The translations under genes and the position numbers were made by a program. A DNA stretch of 64,000 nt, from NCBI RefSeq assembly GCF_963678635.1, contig NC_087070.1, forward strand, positions 5,862,539 through 5,926,538. Direction: 5' to 3'. Below the pieces are notes generated by a model that did not search any database, was not told where the DNA came from, and saw only the letters and a list, made by a program, of their open reading frames with translations. The first letter of the stretch is position 1; each line of letters begins with the position of its first letter. Positions 43,401 through 55,400 of this stretch are shown one piece after another. Origin of the DNA: Symsagittifera roscoffensis. Taxonomy: Eukaryota; Xenacoelomorpha; Acoela; Convolutidae.

Positions 43401-46400
43401 CTTTGGTAATCCCTTGCCCAGTGCACAACATATTCCGCGTCATTAAAACATCCTAAATTTGAAAATCAAAGGATTAAAAACTAGGTGGGGAAATAAATTG
43501 GCATATAAGTTGTTCATGGCATTCATGTTCCGACTGCCGCAATCCTTGCGAAAATACAGCAGCAAAAACGACGATACAGAGGCGAGCTGCATTTTGCGAA
43601 AACAAGTAAAAATGCCATGAATTAGCTATAAAAGGTTAAATATAGAAAAAAAAAGAATTAGCAGTACCAGTCAATTTGGAAAAAATAATAATAAATTCAC
43701 CAACTAACATGCCTCAATTTATAAAGCGGACGCATTTTAACTAGTATACGAAAAAGTTCATTAAAAACACTCGGCGCTGCTCAGGTTCGGACCCACTCAT
43801 TTTGTTGCGGGTCTCCTTCCCTACCGCTACGCTTACGCTACAGATCCATCATATTTTGAACCTAAAGTGCCATTTGTAAAATAATAGTCTGTGTTAATAT
43901 CCGTAGCATTGGCTGTACTTAATAGCTGGTTTTTGATCAAAATGAACACTTTCAAAAGGAACACATTTAGTCACAACAATATTTGCGACTTAGGTTGGAA
44001 AAAAAGATAGCTCATACTAAAACACAAGCTTTGCTGCGAAACTGCGAAAAGTATACCCCCATCAACTCCAGTCAACCCCACATTAACCCTCTCACACCAC
44101 CTACTTTACATTTAAACACCCTCATCACTTCAGTTTAACGCCCCCCGCCACCCAACCCCGTTCATCCATAAAAATCCCCCACCCCGTGACCCCAAACGTG
44201 AGGTAAGGATTATATGTGGGTGGAAAATACACTGAGGGAAGGGGTGAACGTGAACGGAGAAATGGAAGCATATACACGAGCGTTATAAAAATGAGTAGTT
44301 TCAGATTTCGATTAGGCCATGAGTAATGTAGAAATTTAGAAAAAAAAATGCCAAAAAATATGGAGATTATAATCCATTTTAATCATTTATCATAGACTTT
44401 AAAAGGACTGATATCCATTATAATGCAATTCAATTGATTGTGTTCCTACGGTCTCATTGTCTAAATTTACAGCGACAACATTTTTCCATTATAATGAATT
44501 TTAATCCAAAAAACTCCGGTGGGGGTAAAAAAAAAATGACGAATAAACAGAACCAAAGCGAAGCTTTGCACCACTTATGATACAACATGAAAATAGCAGT
44601 GCAAGCTAGCAGACAGGAAAAAAGCCACTATTTCCAAAAAAAAACGGAAAAACCACAATTTAGAAAAAATTCAAAATGTTGTCAATTGACGGCAATTCAA
44701 CACAATCGACGGCAACTCAAAAAAATCCAAAAAAAATTAACAAGCGGCAATTGAGCTGACGAAACTTGAATATTTTCCTGTAAAACCGAACAACTAATTG
44801 TTGTCATAAAAATTTGAACTATAAATTTTATTCTGAAAATTTCAGCACTTTGTACGATCCGGAATGAAGCATAAAACTTATGTTTTCCTTAAAATGACCC
44901 CATTTTAGGTCATTAAACCGATAAATCATAAGCCGAAACCATTCAAGCCTAATATAGTTTTTACACAAAAAAAAACACACAAACAGCAAAATAAACGAAG
45001 TCAAGGCGAGTAAAATTAAAAATCGCAGGAGTAATTCAAAACAATAGAAGCAACTACATTGAAACTTGCGTTAAATTTAATTCTACGATGTGGCAACTAA
45101 GCTAAAAAAAACATAAGCAGACAAACTATAGGCTGACTTTTTGAAAAGGAATATTTCATGTTTGAAAAAATCATTCAGTTAAATAAAAAATTGTTAACCC
45201 GAAATCAAAGTCTATATTAGCATTTGATAAGCTATGAAACTGCGAAAAGTATGCACCAGAAGTGCACAAAAACGAGCAAGAAAATGTTGTGGGTTCGAAA
45301 AAAAGTGGACTGGCTCTTTCTTTCCCGTACCTGTGATTTTTTACAATTGAAATGTTCGTTCACAGTAACAGATTTACATGAAAGTTGATATGCGGACAAT
45401 TTAAGCCATAACTAACCTTATTAGTTTTCATACTCAACAATGTAAAACCACTCATTACACCAGAAAATTGATGCTAGTGTAGGTGGGGTGGGAGGAAGGA
45501 AAAACAGCCAGTGAACTGCAGAATATGACACTACGCTGGCTAGTGTAACAAATGGAGTATGAACTATGCATTTCAAGATCTCGTTAAATACATGGATCAA
45601 AAAATTTTCTGAAACGGAATTTATTTCATTATATTTCAAGATCTCGTTAAATACATGGATCAAAAAATTGTCTGAAACAGAATTTTTTTCATTATAATGT
45701 TGTATGAAGCAAATCGCTCTTGTAATCATATTAATAGCATTTGCTATTACATGGCTGATACTGCCTGCTGCCGAAAAAGGCCACCGAAAGTAACACTAAA
45801 AATTGCGGCTTGGGTTTCAAAAAATGTTGCTTCGCAGTATAACACTACGATGTGTTTTTGTAATTATTGTTGTCAAAAAAAAAACACTGGTTTTAGAGAG
45901 GGAGCCAGGAAGAGGCTTAAATTATCTAATATACTAATTAACTATTCTTGAGTACTTTAAACCATACAGATAAAAATTTTCAGAGTGTTTTACACAGAGG
46001 CGAAGCTGCGCTTCGCAAGCACTTGCGAGAACACGACCAAAAAGCAGCTCTATCAAATGAAATAAGAAAAGGTAGAAATAAGGCTCGAATTAGCAAAAAT
46101 TCGGCGACAAGTAGGATTAAAATCTGCGCCCTACTGCAATCAAGAGACTTTGAGTCTCACGCACTATCCACTCAGCCATGCAAGTTTGTTAACTGACAAA
46201 CACTAGTCACAATAAAAGCAGCTACATATGCTAATAGATTACCAATGAGCAAAATTGGCATCAAATACAAATAGACTCAATTTTGCGAGTAATAATTTGG
46301 AATATAACAAACTGAAGGCATCCACACTAACTTTGTATATAACAAATCAGTTCAATTTTTCGGTTCATTTGATGAATTAAAAATTCATCAACTGTTTTAA

Positions 46401-49400
46401 CTTATTACTTTTCGAATGTCAACGCACATGCTATGAAAAAGCTGTAGAGGTGTCTCAAAAGTGGCACCAAAATTTGCGACTTAGGTTGGAAAAAATAGAA
46501 GGTTCGTACTAATACACTCGCTTCGCAAGTGTAAAACACAGAGGCGAAGTTGCACTACGCATTCACAAGCAAAAATATGACCGAAAACGCTACTGGGAAA
46601 AACAAATGGAGTAAAAATTTGAGTCTACAAAGTTTATTAAGTGGCGCACGCCAATTATGAGTCTACATAATTGCTAGGTGACGCGAGCCAATTATAAAAC
46701 ATTAGCAACACCAGTCAATTTGAAAAAAAAAATTACCAAATAACATGCCTCAATTTACAGAGCGGACGCTCTTTAGCTACTATACGAAAAAGTTCATTAA
46801 AAACACCCGACCCTGCCCACGTTCGAACCCTCTTATTTTGTTGCTGGTCTCATTCCCTACCTCTACGCTACAGATCCATGATACCTTGAAGCTAAATTGT
46901 TATTTGTAATATAATAGTCTGTGTTGATATCCTTAGCATTGGCTGTACTTAATAGCTAGTTATTGATCAAAATGAACACGATGAAAGTGAACACATTTTG
47001 TCGCAACAATATTTCCGACTTAGGTTAGGAAAAAAAGAAAGTTCATACTATAACACAAGCTTTGCTAGTGTAAACAGAACATGATAAAAATTATTCAGAT
47101 TTCTAAATCAAAAATTAAAATCGAACTTCAAAATCAATTAAAATTGAGTATGAAATTACAAAATCAGATTACAATGAAAGGCTGCCAATCAGTAGCGGAT
47201 TTAGGGGGGGCGCCCCCCCCTCAGGGATTCGACCCTCTGCCGACCCAAAAGGGTCTCCCCTTTGTATTATTTTGAGATATCCATTTTGACTGGCTGCCCT
47301 TAAAATTTTTCTAAATGCGCCTTTGGCGCCAAACTATACTTATTTTGAGGGGGAAGCGCGCGCCGAAAAAACGCAATTTTTTTGGTCGAAATTTTCCAAG
47401 AAGAGCCTAAAATCGCTTTTTTTTCAGCGACGCAGAAAATTTCGTCAAATTAGGGTCTTTATAATGTTTTGGAAGAGACCTTAAAAAAAGGTCGACAAAA
47501 TTTTCAAATTTTTTTTTGAAAATCCGCCGCCCCCTCGAGAAATTCCTAGGTATGCGCCTGCTGCCAATTAAGATTCAAATTTAGGTGAGTTTATGCTTTC
47601 AATCCAGTATTTTGTTGCCTGTCACTGAGAACACTACGTCTCTTAATTTGTACACTCCTAATTAGCAAAAAAAAAGGTTACTTAATTGGTTACCGTGCAC
47701 ATGTTACGTCTCAATGTATCCATGAGATTGTTGCAGAGAGGAGCGAGAGATAGAGGTAGGTTGAGGAACTGAAGAGTCCACTCACACTTCTGGTACACAT
47801 CATTGTCATTCAGAATAATCACATCCAACTTACTATCCGCAAATGCAATCTAAAACAAAACTAAAACAAGTAAGGATTGGACACTTTGGGCTTTCACAGC
47901 CCCCCCACACCTGCAAAAAATTTACAAGTGACATGTTTTTCCATATTGTCGGCTTGTTATGAAAATTGACATGCAGACTGATTGAGCCATTACCAACATA
48001 ATTGTTTTGCATACTTGGCCTTTGAAAACTACTCATTACACCATCAAATTGATAAATTGATGCTCATTCGAGGTGGTTGGGGGTAGAGTTCTGGGTGTTT
48101 AACTAAAAGAAAAACAAATGTTGGGAAAATTTGATAATGGTGGATGACATCCAGGGTAGCTTTTCATATCGAGGGCAGCATCATTAATATTTCAAAGACC
48201 GAGTAACTCTGTTTATTTGTTAATTTTTTAGCCTAATTGTTGTGATAAACTTATTAAATAGTTTCAGATTTGGACTGTACACTGAGATAATTCTTACACC
48301 TTACTGGGAGCTGTCATGATGTTGAACATTATCAAAGAAAATATTAACCAACTGTCGAACGATATTGATCCATCTTTGAAATCAATTCTGCAAGATCTTT
48401 TATCCCATGTTGAAACTCAAAGCGGCACCATTGCAAACATGAAAAACGAATTAATTTTTCTGAAGAAAAAAGTAAATGATCTGGAGCGCTATTCCTCAAA
48501 AGATTGTATCATTATTAACAATTTACCTCTGCGGCATGGCTCTGATTATGTAGAAGATGTAATCGCATTCTTTCGTGAAGCAATTGACATCTATGTGCCT
48601 CGTGATTCCATGGTAGCGTGTCACCCTCTAGGCCCAATTCGCGACATCAAAACCCCCCAGCCATTATTGGGAAATTTGTCTATTTTGATGTCAAAGACCA
48701 TATCTGGGCAAGGAAGCATTTTTTACGACATTATCTCAATCAGATCAATAAAAAACCTGTATACCTTTTTGAGAGACTGACAAAGAGAGATTCGGATTTA
48801 CTCGACTATATGAAAGGCCTTAATTTGAAAACAACAACGAACAACTCCGCACCGCAAGTCTTTATAAAGCGTGAGAACGGGAAGGTGTTCACTCATAATG
48901 TTGCAGACTCGGTTGATGCGAAAACGTTGCTTGCTTCTGGAAAAGCGCAAATTTTAGCAAAGAAGAGAAAATCAATTTTTCAATTAGGAAATCAAGATGC
49001 AACGATGAGGCTAAATGTCAACACGACAACGCCAAAACGAGTGTCTCCGCCAACTCCCGGGTGGGATCAGCAAATCCTTGATTATGTTAAAAAGCACAGA
49101 CATGGACCTGAAAAAATTGTGCAGTATGTTGATAACTTAGCAAAACAATCTCCTCAAACTGAGCTTCATTCTTATGTTAGCAATACTCAAGTGTGTTTAC
49201 TGTAGAAGACAGTGGTTAACTATTTAAGACAAGACAGCCTCAGTAGGGACTTTTATTCAATCTCATTTTTATTTTATTTCGTTTTAAGTCCCCATCGTCA
49301 TTTACCCAATTTCTTGAGGATGTTTCATTACTAAATGTTAACGTGCGATCACTTAAATCTAATTTTGAAGCCTTTAAAGTAAGTCTTGAGCAACTTGCAA

Positions 49401-52400
49401 TAGCCCCATCTGTTATCGCTGTCACTGAAACTTGGCTGAACCCTAATGATTCAGCCGAGTTGTTCAATTTGCAAGGATACAAGTTTTTCTCGAGCCCTCG
49501 GCTGAGCAGAGGTGGAGTAGGTTTATATATACGAACGGAGCTTAATACAAGCCAGTTAGTGGAGGTGTCTGCAGGAGAAATTTTAAAAATAGAGGTTGTA
49601 GCAGGTGATAAAACGGCAACGGCTGTAACTGTGATATATCGTCAACCGTCAATGAGGGTCGAGGATATTGTCCACAAACTAGAAAAGGTCTTAACCGAAG
49701 CCAAGTCGAAAAAGAGACATGTGATTATGGGAGACTTTAATATTGTTATGATGAAAAAACACAAGGCAAGAGATGATCTTACTGAAATGTTCAGTTCTTT
49801 CGGTTATCATTTGTTGTCACCTCTGTTACCGACACGAGTAACTTCAAAAACAAACTCTTGTATCGATCATATTTGGGGAAATATTGGAATTAACAATAGT
49901 TGCATACACCGCTGGGGTCCAGCCGATCATTTCATCTCTATGCCAAAATTGGTTAGTAGATATAAAAGAAAATTTAGCTTTAGAAATATGAAAGTTTTTG
50001 AAAATGATGATACATGGTTAAGGTTTGCGTTCCTCTTACAGTCCAAACTGAAGGAAGTTGATGGTACCTTATCCGATTTGGATAAATCTGCTGAAAATTT
50101 CTCTGAAATAATTCTCAGTTGCATTGATAGATTTGCTCCCTCTCAAACTCGTTATGTGCCGAAAAATAACAAGTCCTGGGTGACAAATGAAGTGAAAAAA
50201 GTAGCAAACAAAAAAGCATCCGCATACAGGACATATATACAAAACCCTACAGAAGATAACAAGATCAAATATAACTCATTACGAAACAAATCCAATGCCC
50301 TGAATCGGAAATCATTCAGAAGATTCTGGAGATCTAAGCTAAATACAACAGACTCTCATAAGTATCACAAAGCGGTTGCAGCATATCTTGGAAAACATAA
50401 AAATGTAACGTTGCCAGATGATATAAATGAAAAAAAAATCAAGATATGAACAATTTTTTTGTAAATATTGGTCCAAATCTAAGTGATAAAATTCGAGTTG
50501 CAGATCCTATTTCATTAGAAAATGTTGATTATTCAATGTTCTTTCCGAGTATAAAGGAAACAGAAATAGAATAAATAATAACAGAATTACCAAATAAACT
50601 CAGCTCGGGTTGTGATTGCATCAATACAGCAATAGTCAAATTATGTAAACCAATAATCACGCCATGGCTCACGAATGTTTTCAATACCTGCTACACAAAT
50701 GGGTGCTATCCGAAATACTTAAAAATTGCTAAAGTTTTTCCGATTCATAAAGGTGGATTGCAAGACGAATATGGAAATTATCAACCCATATCTTTGTTAT
50801 CAACGCTGTCAAAAATCTTTGAGAAGACAATTCATATCAGATTAAGTAGTTATTTGGAAAATTGCAAGTTGCTCAGTACAAATCAATATGGCTTCCGTAG
50901 TAAATTAAGCACAGTTAAAGCGGTTCTAGATCTAACAGAAGAGGTTCGTAACCTGAGAGATCAGAAGAAAAAAGACGTTATGTTAGTTTTATTAGATCTG
51001 AAAAAAGCTTTTGACACTGTCAATCATGAGATCTTAATTGATAAATTAGATCGGTATGGAGTAAGAGGAAAGTCTCTGGAAATTCTAAGAAGTTACTTGT
51101 CTAATAGGAAACAGTATGTTGTCCTTAATCAATTTAAAAGCGAATTGAAAGACGTTTTGTGCGGGGTGCCACAGGGTTCAGTCTTAGGACCGTTGCTTTT
51201 TTTGATCTATATCAATGACCTTCCCAGAATTGTAAGAAATTGCCGACTTTCTTTGTTTGCTGACGATACATCTGTTATTTAAAACAAAAACGCTTCCCTT
51301 GATGACTTTCAAGAGGATCTAAATCGAATAGATAATTGGATGAAGTTTAATAAACTTACCGTAGAAGGATCGAAGTCTAAGCTACTAATTTTTTCAAAAT
51401 CCAAAGCTGATGCTATATATTTCGCAGACACTTGTTTACAACCCGTTGCTAGCTGCAAATATCTAGGCATTGAATTGGATAATAAACTATCCTTCAAAGA
51501 TCATATTGAGACTATACGGAAAAAATTAACCCGCTTCTGCGGAGTTGCATACCGGCTTCGTAATGTGATGACCATTTCACAAATGGTCATGTACTACAAA
51601 ACTTATGTACAATCTTGTGTTCAATATGGAGTTCTTGTTTATGGAGCAGTTTGCAAAAGTGCATTAGATGTTATTCATAAACTACAAAAACGATTTTTTC
51701 GTATAATTTTCCCAAAAGTTATCGTGACTCGATAACGGAAATAATGGCCAAAAGCAAAATTGCTACTGTATACGAGTTACATGTATATGAAATTCTAAAG
51801 AAAATAGTTAATGAAGAATTGTCTCAGAAATGTGAAACTATTTTTTATACAACGAGGTCATCAGTAAAGGGTGCTCGTATTTTACCATCAATGAAAAGTA
51901 AGCTTAAATATAACTCTGTTTCCCATCGTGTTGCCAAATTAATCAATATATTAGCCAATTGGTGTGTAACTATACCTCCTTCCTTTGAAACCCATCATTC
52001 AAAAAATGCTTTCTGTCATTCAATCTTAGATTCATATATAATAGGAAATTGCCATTTGATTGATAAATTATATCGCTAGACTTGAACTAATCCATTCTAA
52101 CTTCCCTGAGTGCTCGGTTAGACCTGATAACCTCTCGTCGAAGGTACCAGGCAGTGGACTCTAGGAAGGGGAGTTAGAAAAAAGCGAACAACTGGATTAC
52201 CAGCTCTTAAGAACTGGGCCCACTTGCTCGCTAGTTAAATTAACAGTCATTATTTCGCATCCGCCCGCTGTCAGTTGCATACCCTTGTAAGTATAAGCTT
52301 GCATCATATCTCTGGTTCTCATGTTAAAGAATAAAGATCTTAAATTTAAAAAAAAAGAGTGATTGCACTATTTATGTCTCGTTTTTTTTTCGCTTTAAAT

Positions 52401-55400
52401 TTGCCTCTTTGACCTAAATTATTTATTGAACCTTTTGATCTGATGTCATATGATATGATTCCTTTACGGGGCAACCTTCAACAAGCCTCTCGTTGGCTTT
52501 CTGGTTGTCCTATCATGAGTTATCTTTGAATTTTTGCATATTGTGTTATGATAATTTGATTACTCATGATGAATATTTAAATGAAATAAATAAATTTTTG
52601 TTCTGATCTCTCAAGCAGTGAGAACTAACAACTATTTTTGTGTTGCAATCAAATTGAGAGAAACTATAAACATACTAGCAGTTCAAGGTTTTGTCTGCGA
52701 ATGATTTCAATTTTTATCATAGTTTTGAGAAAATGCTGCCAAAAAACTTGAGGCAGTTATACCAGGTTTCTTAAAATGACATTAATACGAAGTTTTTCAT
52801 CTCTCATACAAAATAATTAAAAGTGAAATTACTGTCGTACTCTATTATTTAAAACATTAAATATCCCTGAAACTTCGAGATTTAAATTTCAGTTCGATTG
52901 GTTTAAAAACACTTATCCACATTATATCAAAAAAAGCTCAGCATATACATACGCGCAATTATTTCGGTAGTTTCCTGGTGTTAGTAAGTTTGCAATTTTT
53001 CTGCAAAATCCGGTGTAATATTTTGTAAATCATCTGCTAGAGACTTGCAGAAAATATGAAAAGCATTTGAAAAAATGGTAAGCAAAATTTTGCTAACCTT
53101 GCATGAAGAAAGCAAATGTTGCAAGAATTTGCTGCTATATCCTTTATTTCTTTCATTTAATATTTGTTCAAACTCTTTTATTATTTCTTTCTGATGTCTT
53201 TTGTTTTTCGATTCTCGATGTAGAGCTCACCGGGAAAATATACGAAGAATTAAATTTAGCTCAGTATCTCTGAAACCTGTGTGAAAAGATGACATTTCAA
53301 CAATTCCATAACTTAAATGAGCGAAAATTTAATTTCCAATTTGTAGAGAGACAACTTAAATATTTGAACTAGTCGCTCCCAGCTGCCGCCAAAATGAGGC
53401 CCCGCTGGAGGTTTGACAACCAATTCTATATCTATGTCCATGAGCGATAGTTTGTCTTTGAAATCAGAACTTCGAGCTAATTCGTTCACTAAGCTCGTCA
53501 GAACTTTGTTCGATCTGACGAAAGGAAATCTGTTGTACGATGTTTTTTCGGCTTTCCGCGCCGACAAACGAAAGTCTGATGCAATGACTTGTGCTGTCAG
53601 TAGGTGATACTGTTACTTCTACGCCAGATGCGCTGGATGGTTGACTGATTATGAAATTATTATGAAGCAAGATGAAGCATCTGCGAAATATTGTGAACAA
53701 AGTTGTTTATGGAAAAAAATTCTACCTTATCGTTTGCAACTCGCTTGTTTATCGCAAGGTTTTAAAAAATACCTTTCATCAAAATATGAAGAAAACAAAT
53801 ATTATGTGATTAAGCAAAAACAACGCGAGACCAATAACTTCGCTAATTTCTCGCTTTTGCTGCGCATTGATCATATGTTTAAGAGCTGCAGATTAGTCAG
53901 CTTTGATAATTTGAACTGCCATTGGTTAGTGATTCAAGCCAGTCTATTACAAACTTATTCAGATGGTATCTTTCGTGGATTTTTCTTCTCAGCCAGAAAT
54001 TGTCGTCCTCAATCTTATTCGCTTCCGTTTCGCTGAAAAACTACGAGAAAATGTCGCAATGAGCTTTCAGAGTTCGCGCATACTCGAAACATCGGCTAGT
54101 TTGAGCTGCAGCAAACTTATGTTTTTGCCCATTCAGTCTCATTTAGTCTGCCATTGTACAAGCGTGTCTCCCGCTGTATTTAGCACGCCCCAAAAATGTA
54201 TAGGAGACTGTTTTTTTAGGCCACTCTTCAGTGATATTTTTCGAGGTTTGCTTTCTTTTTTGGCGCGTTTATTTTTTTTAGTCAATTGAATTCTGTCTTC
54301 TTAGGTTTCCTGAATTAACCAAACGAGTTCCAGCAACATTTTCTAGATCACAAACTGGCTTAGAAGGACCTGGACATAGATTTTTACAGGGCCGCATATC
54401 GATGCGAAGCCAATCTGCTAGCTCTGTGTGTAATCGGCTATGATAATTTTTCACTTTTTTTTGCAATTTCATGGAGAATTTTCACAATGAATTCCAGCGA
54501 TCAGGGTCCAAAACTTACATTTCCATACAATATGTCCACGTAGACCTGCAGTTATCCCAAGACAACTTAAATGCATAACATTATCACAGAAATATCAGTG
54601 AGTTTGATTACAGCTTTTGATTACAGCTGAATATTGATACGAATAACAATTCTTTTCTAGTCTTTTCTGCGCAAAAGCGTATCGCAAAATCATCCTTTAT
54701 CATCTGATTAATTCGCTATTTTGTCTTCAGATCTGGAAATTGACATATTTTTAATGATGAAAGTTTTTTTTAAACCGTAGAACCGATCCCATTAAACTTT
54801 ATCAACATATGTCGACTCCAAAAAAGTCAGTGACAGAAATTGAATTATTATTTCATTTCGGATTTCTTCAGGCCCTAAAAATGATCCTATGCTAGCAAAA
54901 ATGCCGTCAATGAAAGTTGAATAGGGTGAAACACATGCGTCTGTACTAGGACCACTGTTGTTTTTTTATCTAAATAAATGACCTGCCTCAGAGATGTCAA
55001 AATACAAACATATATCTGTTTGCTGACGACACAAACGTAATAGGTATTGGTAACTCGTCATACATAAGTCAAAAAAATTACATCGAACTTCGTCTTAGTT
55101 AAATTCCAACAAGCTTAAGCTGAACTTAAAAAAACTGTCAGGATATCTCTAGAATCTAGTGTTTCCAACACAAGGCTCAATTATCCGTTTGTTTTGAATA
55201 AAAAATGTATCAGTAAGCTAAGCTCGTGAAAGTATTTAGCAATGAAAATTGATCAACATTTTTATTTTAACTTTCATGTTGCCTACGCAGTACAGAGAAT
55301 CGGAAAACAATATGGAATTATTAGTAAACTAATACACTTTGTCCCAAGATGGCAATGCAAAAACCTATCATGCAGTATCGAGTCCACATCTATGGATGCT

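Larger units (their letters stand above)
42887..47693 (-). other. Intron rich in SINE-like and hAT-like repeats
   Basis: It contains two hAT-like elements (43,171-43,420; 47,190-47,560), SINE-like copies B2, A3 and B3, a C-rich tract (44,045-44,180) and a 63-bp duplication (45,571-45,696). The stretch 44,190-45,420 is AT-rich with no recognised content except a GCGAAGCTTTGCACCACTTA repeat phrase near 44,559. Confidence 0.6.
48316..52356 (+). mobile_element. CR1/jockey-type LINE, nearly full length, inactivated
   Basis: Order: ORF1, ORF2 with endonuclease then reverse transcriptase, a 3' UTR of about 250 bp, then AATAAAGATCTTAAATTT and an A run ending near 52,356. ORF1 has one frame break. 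ORF2 has two frame breaks and two in-frame stops. The 5' edge is uncertain (5' UTR not delimited). I found no clear target-site duplication. It is inserted antisense to the gene whose intron it occupies. Confidence 0.85.
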
